Positions 25,198-35,901 of a stretch of 64,000 nt of DNA are shown here, one piece after another. Position numbers and translations under genes: made by a program. The notes beneath the pieces were generated by a model that had not been told where the DNA came from, made no database searches, and saw only the letters and a list, made by a program, of their open reading frames with translations. How positions within the stretch are numbered: position 1 is the first letter of the stretch; the number at the start of each line of letters is the position of its first letter. Source of the stretch: Ampelocalamus luodianensis. Lineage: Eukaryota; Streptophyta; Magnoliopsida; Poales; Poaceae. Where the stretch lies: the NCBI GenBank assembly GCA_036346255.1, contig CM070629.1:54930916-54994915 (forward strand), given 5' to 3'.

Positions 25198-25470
25198 TGT
25201 TGAGGAACCGTCGCTAGCGAGTCCAGTCCGAGCGATTACCTCGTAGACATGCATAGAATCGTAAGAACAATGCATGAACAACAAGAACAGAATAAGAGAT
25301 AGAACACAGAGATGTAGGGGGGCTTCTTGCTTCTCTTTATTCCTTCATCAAACGATCAATCTTTTACAATGAATAGCACCCCCTATTTATAGGCTACGAC
25401 CCTTCTAGGGTTTGGGATGAGGAGCCCATCTTGGGCCAGGACTCCCGGTCCTGGGCCCAGTTTCTTAACA
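25198..25470 (-). repeat. Copia-B 5' LTR (273 bp)
   Basis: It starts TGTTGAGG next to the PBS and ends TTCTTAACA next to the target duplication GAGAT. Confidence 0.93.
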
Positions 25471-25475
25471 GAGAT

Positions 25476-26934
25476 AGCTCCGTATAGCAGTGAAGGGTGC
25501 CTCTGCCAGTGGTTTTGTAAACACATCTGCAGTTTGATCCTTCGATAAGATGAATCGAATCTCTAGAGCCTTAGCTGCCACATGCTCTCATACAAAGTGG
25601 AAGTCAACTTCTATATGCTTTGTATGGGCATGAAACACTGGGTTCGCTGACAAGTATATAGGTTGCACCTAAGTTAATTATCACACCAAAGAACTGATGG
25701 TCTTGATTGGAATATAACAAGTTCTCCAAAAAGCGATTGAACCCAAATTGTTTCTGCTGTGCCATTTGCTAAAGCCTTGTATTCGGACTCTGTGCTAGAT
25801 CTTGCCACTGTTGCCTGTTTTCTGGAGCGAGCTCCATGAAATCAGGTTCGAACCAAAGAAGACTGCAAACCCACCTGTAGACCTTCTATCATCACTACAG
25901 CTGGCCCAATCAGCATCCGAGAAGGTGCTAAGCAATGTTGATGTAGACTTGTGCACGGGCAACCCTGTGCTAACTGTGGCCTTAAGATAACAAATTATCC
26001 TCTTAACTGCTGAGAAGTATTCTGTTGTAGGTGAATGTAGAAATTGACAAACACGATTGACAGAAAAGGCAATGTCAGGTCGTGTGAGTGTCAGATATTG
26101 AAGGCACCAACAAGAGTTCTATATCTTGTGCTTTCATCTGCAGAGAGTAACTGTCCACTATCCTTGGCAAACTTCTCTATGGCTGACATTGGTGTTGTCA
26201 CGGGTTTACAATTTACCATATTGGCCTGTTGAAGTAAATCACCAATATATTTTTATTGAGACAGAATAATCCCCCTTGGTGATTTCTTCACCTCAATGCT
26301 AAGAAAATAATGAAGATCCCCAAGATCCTTGATAGTAAACTCAATTTGTAGATGGAGAAGCAAGTTTGTAGTTGCAGAGGCAGATGAACTAGCCACAATG
26401 CTATCATCAACATAGATGAGCATGGAGATAGTCAGTTCGAATGATTGTAGATAAATAGATATGTGTCAGCCTTGGAAGTAATAAAACCCAGATCCTGCAG
26501 TTTGGAGCTCAATCGAGAATACCATGCATGGGGAGCTTGCTTCAGACTGTACAAGGCTTTCTTGAGCTTGCACATATATGTGGGAACCGAGGATTGACGA
26601 AACCCGGAGGTTGCTTCATGTATACTTCTTCAAGTACACCATGAAGGAAGACATTCTGAACATCCAGTTGCCAGAGACACCATCCACATGTGATAGTAAT
26701 GGACAGAACAAGTCGCACCCCGTAATCAAGACCAAAGCACTGTTTGAAACCTTTTGCAACTAATCGTGCCTTGAAGCGATCAATAGAGCCATCAGCCTTC
26801 CTCTTCAGTTTAAATACCCATTTGGAGTCAATGATATTGACCCCACGAGGCGGCGAAACTAGCTCCCACGTCTCATTTTTTAAAAGAGCTTCAAACTCTT
26901 GATCCATGTCATGTTTCCACTCTCGATGTTGCAA
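25476..26934 (-). pseudogene. Copia-A reverse transcriptase and RNase H
   Basis: On the minus strand RT begins near 26934 with WKHDMDQEFEALLKNETWEL, then IIDSKWVFKLKRKADGSIDR, FKARLVAKGF and LWQLDVQNVFLHGVLEEVYM. These are textbook copia RT motifs. Further down, broken frames give LKKALYSLKQAPHAWYSRL (about 26560-26500), the VDD active-site region (about 26400), and RNase H (about 25500-25960) with the RRSTGGFAVFFGS and ADVFTKPLAEAPF segments. Stops and frameshifts interrupt it. Confidence 0.85.
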
Positions 26935-27470
26935 CGCATCTTTGTGAGAGGTGGGCTCAGTAGTGCATAAGAATGCTCATTGGCCTGTGTGGTAGAACAC
27001 CACACCATCAGTCAATTATTTGGGCTTGCTCACGTTATCCTAAAGACAGGTGCGCATGAAATGTTGTCGGAGAGCTGGAGCAGATGGAGGTACCACAGCC
27101 ACAGGAGATCCAGTGGGCGCAGAAGATCTGGTCTGGATGGGAGATCCTAAGAAATCCGGAGAATGTCGTGTTGTGCGCAAGTCCTAGAATAGTGCGTCCG
27201 CGTCTACCGTGTCGACAGCAACCGATCCCGGGACATTCAATGCCACGCCCATTTCTAGGGATTTCGCGTCGATGGAAACCGATCCGGGACATTCAATGCC
27301 GCACCCAATTCTAGGGATGTCGTCGTCGAAGGATGCCGTGTCAACAGCATCAGTAGCACCTGGACTCAGGGGATTTGGTGCGGATTCCAAGGCAGCAGCG
27401 CCGCTTCCCGTATCCGCTTGATGATGTACTGCACACATATTAGTGTCTACAGGCAAAACAGTACTACCCT

Positions 27471-28278
27471 TCATGTGGTCAAGAGATAACATGACGGATT
27501 ATTCAAAAATTTGTGGAGACAAAGGAATGCATGAGTCTGTGGAGAACGGGAAAACATGCTCATCAAAAACAACGTCATGAGAAATGTAGATGCAAGCAGT
27601 AGACACATGTAGGTATTTATATCCCTTGTGGAGATTACTATAGCCAACAAACACGCACTGAGCTGAGCGGAACTGGAATTCTTGAGTGTTGTATGGGCGT
27701 AGATAAGGCCAACAAGCACAATCAAAAGTGCGAAGAAATGTGTAATCGGGTTTGGTTCCATGAAGCTTTTCAAGGGGGACAATTTTCCAATGACTCTACT
27801 AGGAAGGCCATTAATAAGATAACACGCTGACCAGAATGCTTCATCCCAAAATTGTAACGGCATAGACGCTTGAGACAGAAGGGAGAGACCCATATCAACA
27901 TTGTGTCTATGCTTTCGTTCAGTCACCCCATTTTGTTGATGCATATGAGTGCAAGAGACATGATCGGTAATGCCTTGTTGTCTGAAAAATTGATTTAGCT
28001 TTTGCTATTCACCACCCCAATCGGATTGGACATATAGGATTTTTTTTATTAAGGAGTCGTTCAACATGTGACTGAAGTTCAAGGAAAACGCGAAAGACAT
28101 CAGATTTATTCTTAAGGGAATAAACCCACACAAACTTGCTATAATCATCAATAAATGAGACATAGTATTTGTATCCTCCTATAGACCGATGAGTCGGCCC
28201 CCAGACATCAGAGAATATAAGTCCAAGTGGTGCAATAGAAACACTTGACGATATAGGAAACGACAATGGATGACTCAT
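27471..28278 (-). pseudogene. Copia-A integrase core
   Basis: The minus strand encodes the catalytic core: IFSDVWGPTHRSIGGYKYYV with YVSFIDDYSKFVWVYSLKNK (28009-28278), then HQQNGVTERKHRHN with the catalytic Glu, followed by FWDEAFWSACYLINGLPSRV (27700-27944). A frame break near 28005 separates the halves. The N-terminal zinc-binding part is on the far side of the inserted hAT-type element. Confidence 0.85.
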
Positions 28279-28291
28279 GCCTTCCTGACAC

Positions 28292-29042
28292 TAGGGTTGT
28301 TCATTTTCAAACAGTACCAAAAATACCGAACCGTACCGGTCAACTCGGTTTGACCAGTATTCAGTATGGGATTCAGAAATCTAGGTTTTTGGTATTTCGG
28401 TTTTTATATAAACCGGCTAAAAACCGAACAAAACCGAAAAATCGAACTATGTCTACCGCGGCTTTGCTCGGGGCTTCGAGCGCTGCAGCCTCGCGCAGCC
28501 ATGCTCGGCTCGGCCCATTGGCAGCAAAGCAATCAGTTATCAGCCCATTGGCACTTGGCGGCAAAGATTTAGTGTGGTGAGCTGAATAGTGAATACCGAT
28601 GGTGTACTGCTGGGCTGGGTGCTGGACTAGTAGCAATGTACAAGGCATGCATGGCAGTACTATAAGGATATGATATGATCCGTTTCATATATTACAAATA
28701 GTAAGAACTTTCTACGTTCGATGCGGATTGCGGTTCAGACTACGGTGCTGGCTGCTGCTTGCTTTGCTAATTGCTAGTTTGCTTGCTGGACCTGCTGGTT
28801 GCTAGTAGTGCATACTATATATATAGTGATGTCGGCTACTGCCCGTCGCTACGTGAAACGTCGTCGTTCGCAATTCAATCAACTTTAGTAAATATGGTAT
28901 TTACCGATACCGTACCGAAAAAACTTGGGATTTACCAAAACTGAATCGTATTATTAAAAACACCGTATTTACCGAACTAATAATATCGTATTTACCGTAT
29001 ATACCGAACTAAAAATACCGAAAAACCAAACGAACACCCCTA
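28292..29042. mobile_element. hAT-type non-autonomous element, 751 bp, inside Copia-A
   Basis: Its ends are TAGGGTTGTTCATTTT at the left and, read inward from the right, TAGGGGTGTTCGTTTGG. The perfect 8-bp duplication CCTGACAC flanks it (28284-28291 and 29043-29050). The subterminal parts are full of ACCGAA/TTCGGT words, including ACCGTACCGG. No transposase is encoded. It separates the integrase zinc-binding region from the core of Copia-A. Confidence 0.88.
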
Positions 29043-29050
29043 CCTGACAC

Positions 29051-29629
29051 GCATTATAAACATGATTATTCCTTGAACAAGACACATAAGATAATTTATT
29101 TGAGGCTAAAACTTGTTGAACGACACGAGATGATGGATGTCCTAGACGACTGTGCCAGTCCTCATACGTGAGCTTGATTGCCGACATGGCTTGTGCAAGA
29201 AGCGATTCAATAGGGTAGAGTCCTTTCTCACATTTGTCGTGCAAAAGCACTTTCTTCGTAACCAAATCCTTTAGAAAAAAAATGATTGGGATGGAATTCA
29301 AGGAAAACATTGTTATCGGTGGCAAGGCAATGCACAGAGAGTAAATTTCGAGAAGTGTGCGGAACATGGAGAATTTTATTTAGCTGAAGAGATTTAATAG
29401 GAGTGGATAGAATGGATTGACTACAATGAAGGATAGCCATACCTGTGCCATCAGCCATTTGAACACGATCCTTGCCAATGTACCTTTCATGAGTCATGAG
29501 CTTATCAACCTCACTGGTAATATGGTCTGTTGCCCCGGTATCAGTGTACCAGTTGGGGTCAACACCATATGACAATAGTGTAGATGTCGCAGCCAGTGTT
29601 GCCATCTTTGTATCCTTTGGCTGGAACAC
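29051..29629 (-). pseudogene. Copia-A protease and GAG-pre-integrase region
   Basis: On the minus strand the retropepsin motif WYTDTGATDHIT is followed by VQMADGTGMAILH and ILHVPHTSRNLLSVHCLATD, then in another frame by the pre-integrase motif WHSRLGHPSSRVVQQVL (about 29165-29115). Copia elements carry this order directly upstream of integrase. A frame change near 29230 disrupts it. Confidence 0.87.
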
Positions 29630-29640
29630 AAAATTGAATT

Positions 29641-30548
29641 GCTGATAGCATTTGGCGATGACATGACCCGCCTTGCCACAGAGCTCGCAGGTTGGTTTGG
29701 CCTTCCTTGATCATTGCGCCCACAGTCACCCTGGCCATTGCGCTGGCCAAAGTTCTTGCCATGGTGACCTCCTTCTTATCCTCCCTTGCTGCAACCCCCT
29801 TTGTCCTGTGAGACAAAGTTGGCTGAGGAACCCGAGCCAGAGCTCGAATAGGTGTAGTTGTCATTACGCTCCTTGCGCATCTCAAAGGAGATCAAGTTGG
29901 AGTAGAGGTCGCCAAGAGATCGGTTCCACCCTCATGGTCACATATGTGACAAGAGAGTCGTAGTCATTGTCCAGGTCGGTGAGGAGGTAGGTAGCTAGCT
30001 CTTCGTCTTTCATCGGGTGACCTGCTAAGGTCAAGGTGTCGGCAACCATCTTCATCTTATTGAAGTATTCCACCATAGAGAGATCTTTCTTGTGGAACGT
30101 TATCATCTCCATGTGGATCTGCATAACCCGAGCTCTAGAGTGAGTCGAGAACATAGTCTCGAGAGTAGTCCATACCTCACGAGCCGTGGTGAAGAGAATG
30201 ACCTGCGCCAGAACGTCCTCGGTAAGAGACGCAAGCAAGGCGCTGAGGATCGTCTGGTCCTACCGAAGCCACTGTTGATATGCTGGGTTCAGACGTCGGC
30301 TGGTCTCCATCAACTGTGGGCGCACTCATCTTTGGAGGCACCAGAATGGATCCATTAATGTAGCCGAGAAGCCCATGACTTCGGAGAAGAGGCATTGCCT
30401 GTGCTTTTTCCACAGGATGTAGTTCCTACCCATCAACTTGACACTGAGGAGGTTCATGGACGGGGCAGGGGCAGGAAGAGCACCAACGTTGGGCGTATTG
30501 GCATTTGCCAAGATCGAGAGAACGCCTGTAGATGTCGAACCATTTGTA
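29641..30548 (-). pseudogene. Copia-A gag
   Basis: The likely start lies near 30558 on the minus strand (MAFATNGSTSTG), and NLLSVKLMGRNYILWKKHRQ is the usual copia gag N-terminal region. The frame then shifts into the gag UBN2-like part, with VWTTLETMFSTHSRARVMQI and EELATYLLTDLDNDYDSLV (29882-30238). A CCHC knuckle, CELCGKAGHVIAKC, is readable near 29650-29690. The product would have been the virus-like particle protein of the element; frameshifts make it inactive. Confidence 0.82.
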
Positions 30549-30579
30549 GCAAAAGCCATTTTGTCGTTGTTGAGCAAGG

Positions 30580-30591
30580 GCTCTGATACCA
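30580..30591 (-). other. Copia-A primer binding site
   Basis: The minus strand reads TGGTATCAGAGC directly adjoining the LTR start at 30592, an initiator-tRNA PBS. Confidence 0.9.
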
Positions 30592-30711
30592 TGAAAATAA
30601 ATGAGAATAGAGAAGAAAGATGATTGGTTCGGCTCACAATAATCGTGGCCTGTAGCTTCTATTATAGCTATGTACAACCGTGTACATCCATCATTGAATA
30701 GTTGTGTACAA
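30592..30711 (-). repeat. Copia-A 5' LTR, non-inverted part
   Basis: 120 bp matching the start of the left LTR, beginning TGAAAATA and ending TTGTGTACAA. It stops abruptly where the inverted segment begins. Confidence 0.85.
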
Positions 30712-30851
30712 GCCCCTAGTGAGCTTTTGTTACCTGATGGTAGTGGATGGGATTGTTGAAATAGCTAACTTGTACATCAAGTAGACGTACAGCTATACAT
30801 AGGAAAAAATCACAAATCACTGGAATCACCGGTGATTAGTACTATGTAATC
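30712..30851 (+). repeat. Inverted LTR end with TSD and flanking LINE codons
   Basis: 30754-30851 is the reverse complement of the last 99 bp of the left LTR, with about four mismatches. It is preceded by GGGAT, the reverse complement of the target duplication ATCCC, and by 37 bp whose plus-strand reading SELLLPDGSGWD matches the region just upstream of zf-RVT in plant LINEs. The block is therefore the outer end of the 5' LTR plus its original flank, flipped in place. About 28 bp of LTR are missing at the inner breakpoint. Confidence 0.85.
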
Positions 30852-31165
30852 AATCCGAAGGGTTTGATTTGGATCATAATGTATCCAAATAAACCCTAAC
30901 TCGAGTGGCCATTGCTCCCGGCTTCTTACACGTTGGTTTGTAGCCATCAACCTCTATGATCCAGTTATATATCATACCAAATATACATGTAAGCTGAACT
31001 AGCTACTAATTGAATACACCGATCGATCGATATGCATGGTGGACCGGCCGCCGGCAACAAGGAAGGAACTAGCTTGGTTGGAGGGATGGGTGTATGCAAA
31101 GCACAAACAACATATATAAAACAAAATACTCGGTTTAGAAATATACGACGTTTTAGCAAGTGTGC
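30852..31165. other. Short intergenic stretch
   Basis: Nothing recognisable; the LINE similarity does not clearly continue beyond 30851. Confidence 0.4.
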
Positions 31166-31325
31166 AATCAAACTTTCTTAACTTTTATCATCAATATATA
31201 AAAAAAAAAACTATTTCTATCGGTCATGCGAAAATGATATCATTGTATTAGTCATAAAAAATATTTTCATAATATAATAATTTTATATTATGTTACAAAC
31301 ATATTTATATAAAAAGTAATTATCA
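31166..31325. repeat. Direct repeat, copy 1 (MITE-like)
   Basis: About 155 bp, from CAAACTTTCTTAACTTT to AAGTAATTATC, are repeated almost exactly at 31807-31969. The outer flanks (AAATATACGACGTTTTAGC on the left, AAAACGTTGTATATT with GAGGGAGTACT on the right) look like the two ends of a rice MITE with a CTCCCTC-type terminus, so the whole 31126-32030 block may be one disrupted element. Confidence 0.65.
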
Positions 31326-31369
31326 AAATTGATGAAATGTTCAAAGGCCTAAACAATCTTGTTGACCTC

Positions 31370-31651
31370 TCAAGAAACTTGTTGAAACAAAGAGGGATAA
31401 AGTTTATCATTGGGTCTATTTACTTATCAAATTGGTATTGCTTCTACCGGTGGCTACCGCAAGTGTTGAAAGAATATTTTCGCAATGACCTTTATCAAGA
31501 ATAAGTTGCGAAATAAGATGGGTGATAGCCTACGGATGATTGTCTAGTCACTTTTATTGAGCGGGATATCTTCTTACAATTGAGTGAAGAAGAGATCATC
31601 AACACTTTCATGGCTATTAGAAGGCGCGGGTTCGACAAGAAGAAGAAGTAG
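31370..31651 (+). pseudogene. hAT transposase C-terminal relic, second copy type
   Basis: Plus-strand frames give WVYLLIKLVLLLPVATASVE with ERIFS, then IKNKLRNKMGDSL, and further on ERDIFLQLSEEEIINTFMAI and RRRGFDKKKK before a stop at 31649-31651. This is the hAT dimerisation domain through to the natural C-terminus. Two frame changes and at least one stop interrupt it. It differs in sequence from the relic at 12704, so it derives from another hAT transposase. Confidence 0.75.
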
Positions 31652-31806
31652 TGACGTCTTCGTTCTTCAACTACTATGGGTATGTAATATTTCAATTCTA
31701 TGTTAAGAGAGCTATATTCGTCTCATTTTATGAAGTTCGTATGTCTTTTTACCTTAATTGCATTTCGTAATTCATATACTTATGCATCGACATTTTAATT
31801 TTATAT

Positions 31807-31969
31807 TAAAGACAAACTTTCTTAACTTTGATCACCAATATATAAAAAAAACTATTTCTATCGGTCATGCGAAAATGATATCATTGTATTAGTCATAAAA
31901 AATATTTTCCTAATATAATAATTTTATATTATGTTACAAACATATTCATATAAAAGTAATTATCGTGAC
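31807..31969. repeat. Direct repeat, copy 2
   Basis: Second copy of the 31166-31325 repeat. Together they bracket the hAT relic. Confidence 0.65.
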
Positions 31970-31972
31970 GAT

Positions 31973-32904
31973 ATCAAAAACGTTGTATATTCCTAGTATA
32001 TTCTTATTCTTGAAGAGGGAGTACTAATCAACATGCATGCTTCCACATACATACATATGTACGTATGAACGACGTCCCGTCGGTCAAGTTATATCAGATG
32101 CACTGAATCTTTTAATGGGCCGGGCCTGGCTGCATGCATGTGTAATTTTTGTTTCTTTCTTTTCTAGTCATCCTGAAACGAGGACCGAGCTTTGCTTCGC
32201 CAGGTGACTGAGCAGTCCTTTTGGGCTCGATCAAACCATTTGGGTGGTTAAAAACAGTACACACACGTGGGTGTATCCATACATGCTTCACCTCACCTGA
32301 TCATCTCATCTCATTGCCAACACAGGCAGCAGTACCAAGCTACTATCAGTATGAACTGAAACATACATACATACATACTCAAACCCGGCCGGCCCTGTAA
32401 TGAAATCTATTATTATTCCTATCTTCTACATTCACTGACAACCGGCCGGTGTCAGATTATTAGGCCTACTGGCAGGAACCAGCCAGCTCGCGCAAAACTA
32501 CCAACATCATTTCAGCATCCAACAAATTAACCAGGGAAACCATAAACAGAAAATTCTACAAATTTATTTATTTTTCTACTTGAAATGGCTAATGAGTTCA
32601 CCAATCTCTACAATCCAAAATTACAAAGTAAAGCAGAAAGAACCCAAAAAGAAACATAGCAAGCACACCTAATTGATGACGGATCATACAGACAGAGGTG
32701 CACTCATCAAGGTAAAAGAATCGATCGGTAAACAATATTTTCTCACTCAACCAGTAGGAGGGGGATCTCTTGTCATACAGTTATCGGTTAAGATCGACGC
32801 CTGCCATTTTGTTTCGCCAGCAGAATGTATGTATCACCAGTACAACAACCCATCAACGCTCATTTGGAATAGGACACCAAGAAAGAGAGAGCAGCTCTAA
32901 CAAT
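31973..32904. other. 3' flank of the SMO2-like gene
   Basis: No gene seen. The part nearest 32905, back to perhaps 32560, is probably the 3' UTR of the methylsterol oxidase gene; no definite poly(A) signal could be chosen. Confidence 0.4.
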
Positions 32905-35901
32905 TTACAAATGCTTCCCTTCTTTCTCCTCTAGGGCCTTTGCCTTGCGGTAATCTTTATCAGTTCCAAACAACCTAGCACAAGATGCATGAAGAAGATC
33001 AGCTCGTATATACAAGGGAGGCTACAGATCAATCCAAGGAAACAGTGGGGAACAGATTCTCACCAGTCCATGTAGATGAAAGTCGATGAGTAATTCCCTG
33101 ACTTGGTGTAGAGCACACGGTGATGATAGTCATGGAATTCAGAACTGTTCATGAGAAATATGCATATTGTTGGAACTAAATAGGTGGTACCCTGCAAATC
33201 TAAGAACACAGTAATAGCTAGCTTACTTACCCGCCATACAATGGCAAGAAATTTGATGGGCTCCAGGGGAAGTGATACCCACTGTGAGCCTCAACTGTCT
33301 CCAGGACCCTCAACACCATCCACACCCAGAGTGTGAACAGATGAGGGCCGGTGACCGCGGGACCGGCTACTGTGGCGAAGCCCAAGAATAAAATCTCAGC
33401 AGGGTTGGCATATTCAGATGTTAGGCCGAAGGGCGTAGCATATCTGCTTATAATACATGATGCTGTAAAAAATGTACTAGCTAAATGATGTAAAAAAAAC
33501 GTTAATTTGGAGGTATATATCAATGCCACTGACTCGTGGTGGACGCTATGAATATGCTGGTATAGCCATTTGGTGTGCAGTGCCCTGTGCCCCCAATAGA
33601 ATATGAAATCCTCGAGCACAAAAATGAAAACAACTTGAGAAACAACAACTGTCCTGCAAGTATATATATAACCAGAGAGTTAAAGTGTTGTCATCATCCA
33701 CTTGCATCGTATCGATCATTGCCTAGCATGTTGCATCTGTACTTGCATGCTGCTATTGATTGCAACTGAAGAGTTGGAATACCAGTGTGGCAGCGGAAGA
33801 GTGCTCCTCAGGCCCATGAATTTGAAGGTGCGGTATGATAAAATCATGAGAGGGAGATTGACGCAGACATGGTAGAGAATGAGACGCAGGACACATCGGT
33901 TCTGGTAATCGGGTGTATTACTCTTTTTCTGCAAATATATTGCATTATAAGATCAGAAGCCTTTTTCATTAGGGAAGACAAATACAAGAAAAAACAGTAT
34001 ATTTCTCTGCTAAACATGGCGGGAAATTGTGCACTGTTAGATGTTACAGAGTAGAGCTGGGCATTGGGCCGTGCCATGCCGTGCCGGCCCGGCCTAGGCC
34101 CGCCGTGCTTCGGGCCACGTCGTGCCGTGCCAGCTCGGCCCGGTCACCCCGCCGTGCCGTGCCGGCCCACCTCGCCTCCGGCCAGGCCCAAAGCCCGTTG
34201 TGCCAGGGTCGTGCCGTGCCAGCCCAAGCCCAGCCCTAAGTAACTATAAAGCGGTGTATGGGGAAGGAGAGGGAGTGAGAGGGAGGTAGTTGGAGGAGTG
34301 GAGGGAGGGGGCGACCGACGGCACGGGGGGAGGGAGGGCGGTGATCGGCAGCGCATGGGGAGGGAGGTGGTTGGAGCTGGAGGAAGGGGAATCAGAGAAT
34401 GTGATTAGGGATTGGGAATTTGGGAGCCGAGGCTCGGGAGAAGGGGTTGGGGGATGGGGGTTGGGGGAGCTCGAGAGTGATGTTGGGCTAGACCGGGTGG
34501 CAGAGGGGGGTTATTGGTTGGGCTAGACCGGGTGGCAGAGAAGGGTTATTGGTTGGGCCAGCCGAAATGGGGGAGTGATTGAGCCAGGTCGAGAGAGGGA
34601 GGGATTGAGCTAGAACGGAAAGGTTGGACCTATTTCGTGTCGGACCGGCCCAAACACGGTCCAATTGATCGTGCCGTGTCGCCAACGAGCCGCATTCTCA
34701 GGTCCAGCCCGGCCCGCAGTTCGTGCGGTACCGACCCGGCCCATCACGTGACGTGCCGCCGTGTCGTGGTTAGACCGTGACGTGCCGCCCGTGTTTTGGG
34801 CCGGCCCGAAAAAGGACGGCCCAAGTCCCAGCTCTATTACATAGTACAAACCATGCCATGTAGGGAGAACTTAAATCACGAGCCTTGTTTTCCTAATTCT
34901 TCACAAGAGATTTTGAAGTGGAGATAGTTAACAAAAGCCAAGGGTGGGATGCTATTGTCGGTACTGGTAATTAGGGTTTCAACAAAATGGAAGGTACGTG
35001 GGAGGGGGAGATTTGTGTACCAGTTAACGTTACTAATGCTCTGACTGATAAACGTCTGGTTATTTTTTTCTCCCCGGGGGTTTACATGAAACATGGGTAT
35101 TCCAAGGTATTTGTTTTTCAAGTGACAAGTGGTAGGGTGAGTATGTATGTATGTATGTATTTGTGGTGACAATAAAGTACTGTTGGACAAGTGGTATGTT
35201 GTACTAGTCCATATATAAAAGGATAAGGAGAGGACGCCGATCGAATTTAGTTGGATTTGGGCACAAGACCTCCTACAGATGTCCCATCAATGTCTGATTA
35301 GCTAGCCAGCTGTATGGGAAATGAAAAGGCAAGGACGATCGAATTGATGTAATGCTATTCCTTCATTTGACTCAACATATACAGAGAGAGATAGAATTAG
35401 TAATAATATGTAATTCTCAATCCTAGCAAGTGAAGTGAATGTCGGGGATGGATGGATCGAAACGCGTGCGCGCGACATTGGGTGAATGAATGAATGGACC
35501 AATCAAAAGTAATCATCCATGTGCAGACATGTTACTGTAGGGATAGATACCTGGATCTTGTACTTGGAGAAGAGTCCGAATCGCTCGAGGAGAAGGGAAG
35601 GGACGCCGGAGAGGAAGAAGACGGCCTCGTGGAGGAGGAAGGTGCCGGCGGAGGCGAGCTGGAACTCGGCGAAGTGGGCGATGAGGTACTGCAGTAGTGC
35701 ATGCGCGCGCGCGGAGGTGGTCGTACATAACATGGGTGCATGAAGAAGAAATTAATCATGCACGAAAGAAGAATCAATAATCCCTTGAAATCAAATTCAG
35801 AATATAATGCAGCTAGGGAGACGGAATAAGGAAGGACGGAAATGCAAGTTAGCTGGTTACGCACGGACCTCCCATGCGGATTCGAGAGGGGACGTCGACA
35901 T
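32905..35901 (-). CDS. SMO2: C-4 methylsterol oxidase, SMO2 type (sterol C4-methyl monooxygenase)
   Basis: Coding exons, in order: 35869-35901, 35551-35688, 33783-33928, 33534-33653, 33231-33443, 33064-33144 and 32905-32974. All introns are GT-AG, and the 801 nt close to 266 codons plus stop. The protein is an ER-membrane, non-haem di-iron oxygenase of the fatty acid hydroxylase superfamily; the SMO2 class removes the second (4-alpha) methyl group in plant sterol synthesis. The histidine clusters are present: HRALH (128-132), HSVHH (141-145) and FHDYHH (220-225), plus HSGYH (199-203). Hydrophobic stretches near residues 20-40, 74-92, 106-122 and 163-193 fit membrane helices. It starts MSTSPLESAWE and ends KALEEKEGKHL. 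One oddity: the conserved EYAHPAE motif reads EYANPAE at residue 159. Intron 2 (1.6 kb) holds a hAT-type element. The neighbouring COX VIIa-like gene lies upstream on the same strand. Confidence 0.93.
34052..34836. mobile_element. hAT-type non-autonomous element in SMO2 intron 2, 785 bp
   Basis: The ends are TAGAGCTGGGCATTGGGCC at the left and TAGAGCTGGGACTTGGGCC read inward from the right. The 8-bp flanks TTACAGAG (34044-34051) and TTACATAG (34837-34844) match at 7 of 8 positions. Both subterminal regions are rich in GCCGTGCCGGCCC words that can fold back. No transposase is encoded. It lies well away from the splice sites. Confidence 0.85.

Larger units (their letters stand above)
18492..25470 (-). 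mobile_element. Copia-B: Ty1/copia element nested in Copia-A
   Basis: Two 273-bp LTRs (18492-18764 and 25198-25470) both begin TGTTGAGGAACC and end TTCTTAACA. The 5-bp duplication GAGAT flanks the element (18487-18491 and 25471-25475). The pyrimidine run CTCCCCCTTGG next to the left LTR is the complement of a polypurine tract, and CGTTATCAGCACG (minus strand, about 25183-25195) next to the right LTR is the likely PBS, so the element lies on the minus strand. The LTRs differ only by three transitions, implying a recent insertion. The interior, by contrast, is badly frameshifted. Confidence 0.93.
18206..30711 (-). mobile_element. Copia-A: Ty1/copia element, minus strand, interrupted twice
   Basis: The left copy (18206-18452, TGAGAAGT to TTTCAACA, 247 bp) is the 3' LTR. 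The right copy from 30592 is the 5' LTR and keeps only about 120 bp in the normal direction. A purine-rich tract (minus strand of 18455-18463) adjoins the 3' LTR, and a PBS adjoins the 5' LTR (30580-30591). Between them, on the minus strand and in Copia order, come gag, protease, integrase, reverse transcriptase and RNase H. Copia-B is inserted between RNase H and the purine tract; a hAT-type element is inserted near the start of integrase. The comparable LTR parts differ at roughly 8% of sites, so this is older than Copia-B. The lineage may be Ale/Retrofit, a guess from LTR size. Confidence 0.85.

Noticed and set aside
33444..33533. Extra residues between HSVHHE and YATPFGL in the SMO2 reading frame
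   Set aside because: An open intron: removing it with GT-AG sites restores the family sequence exactly.
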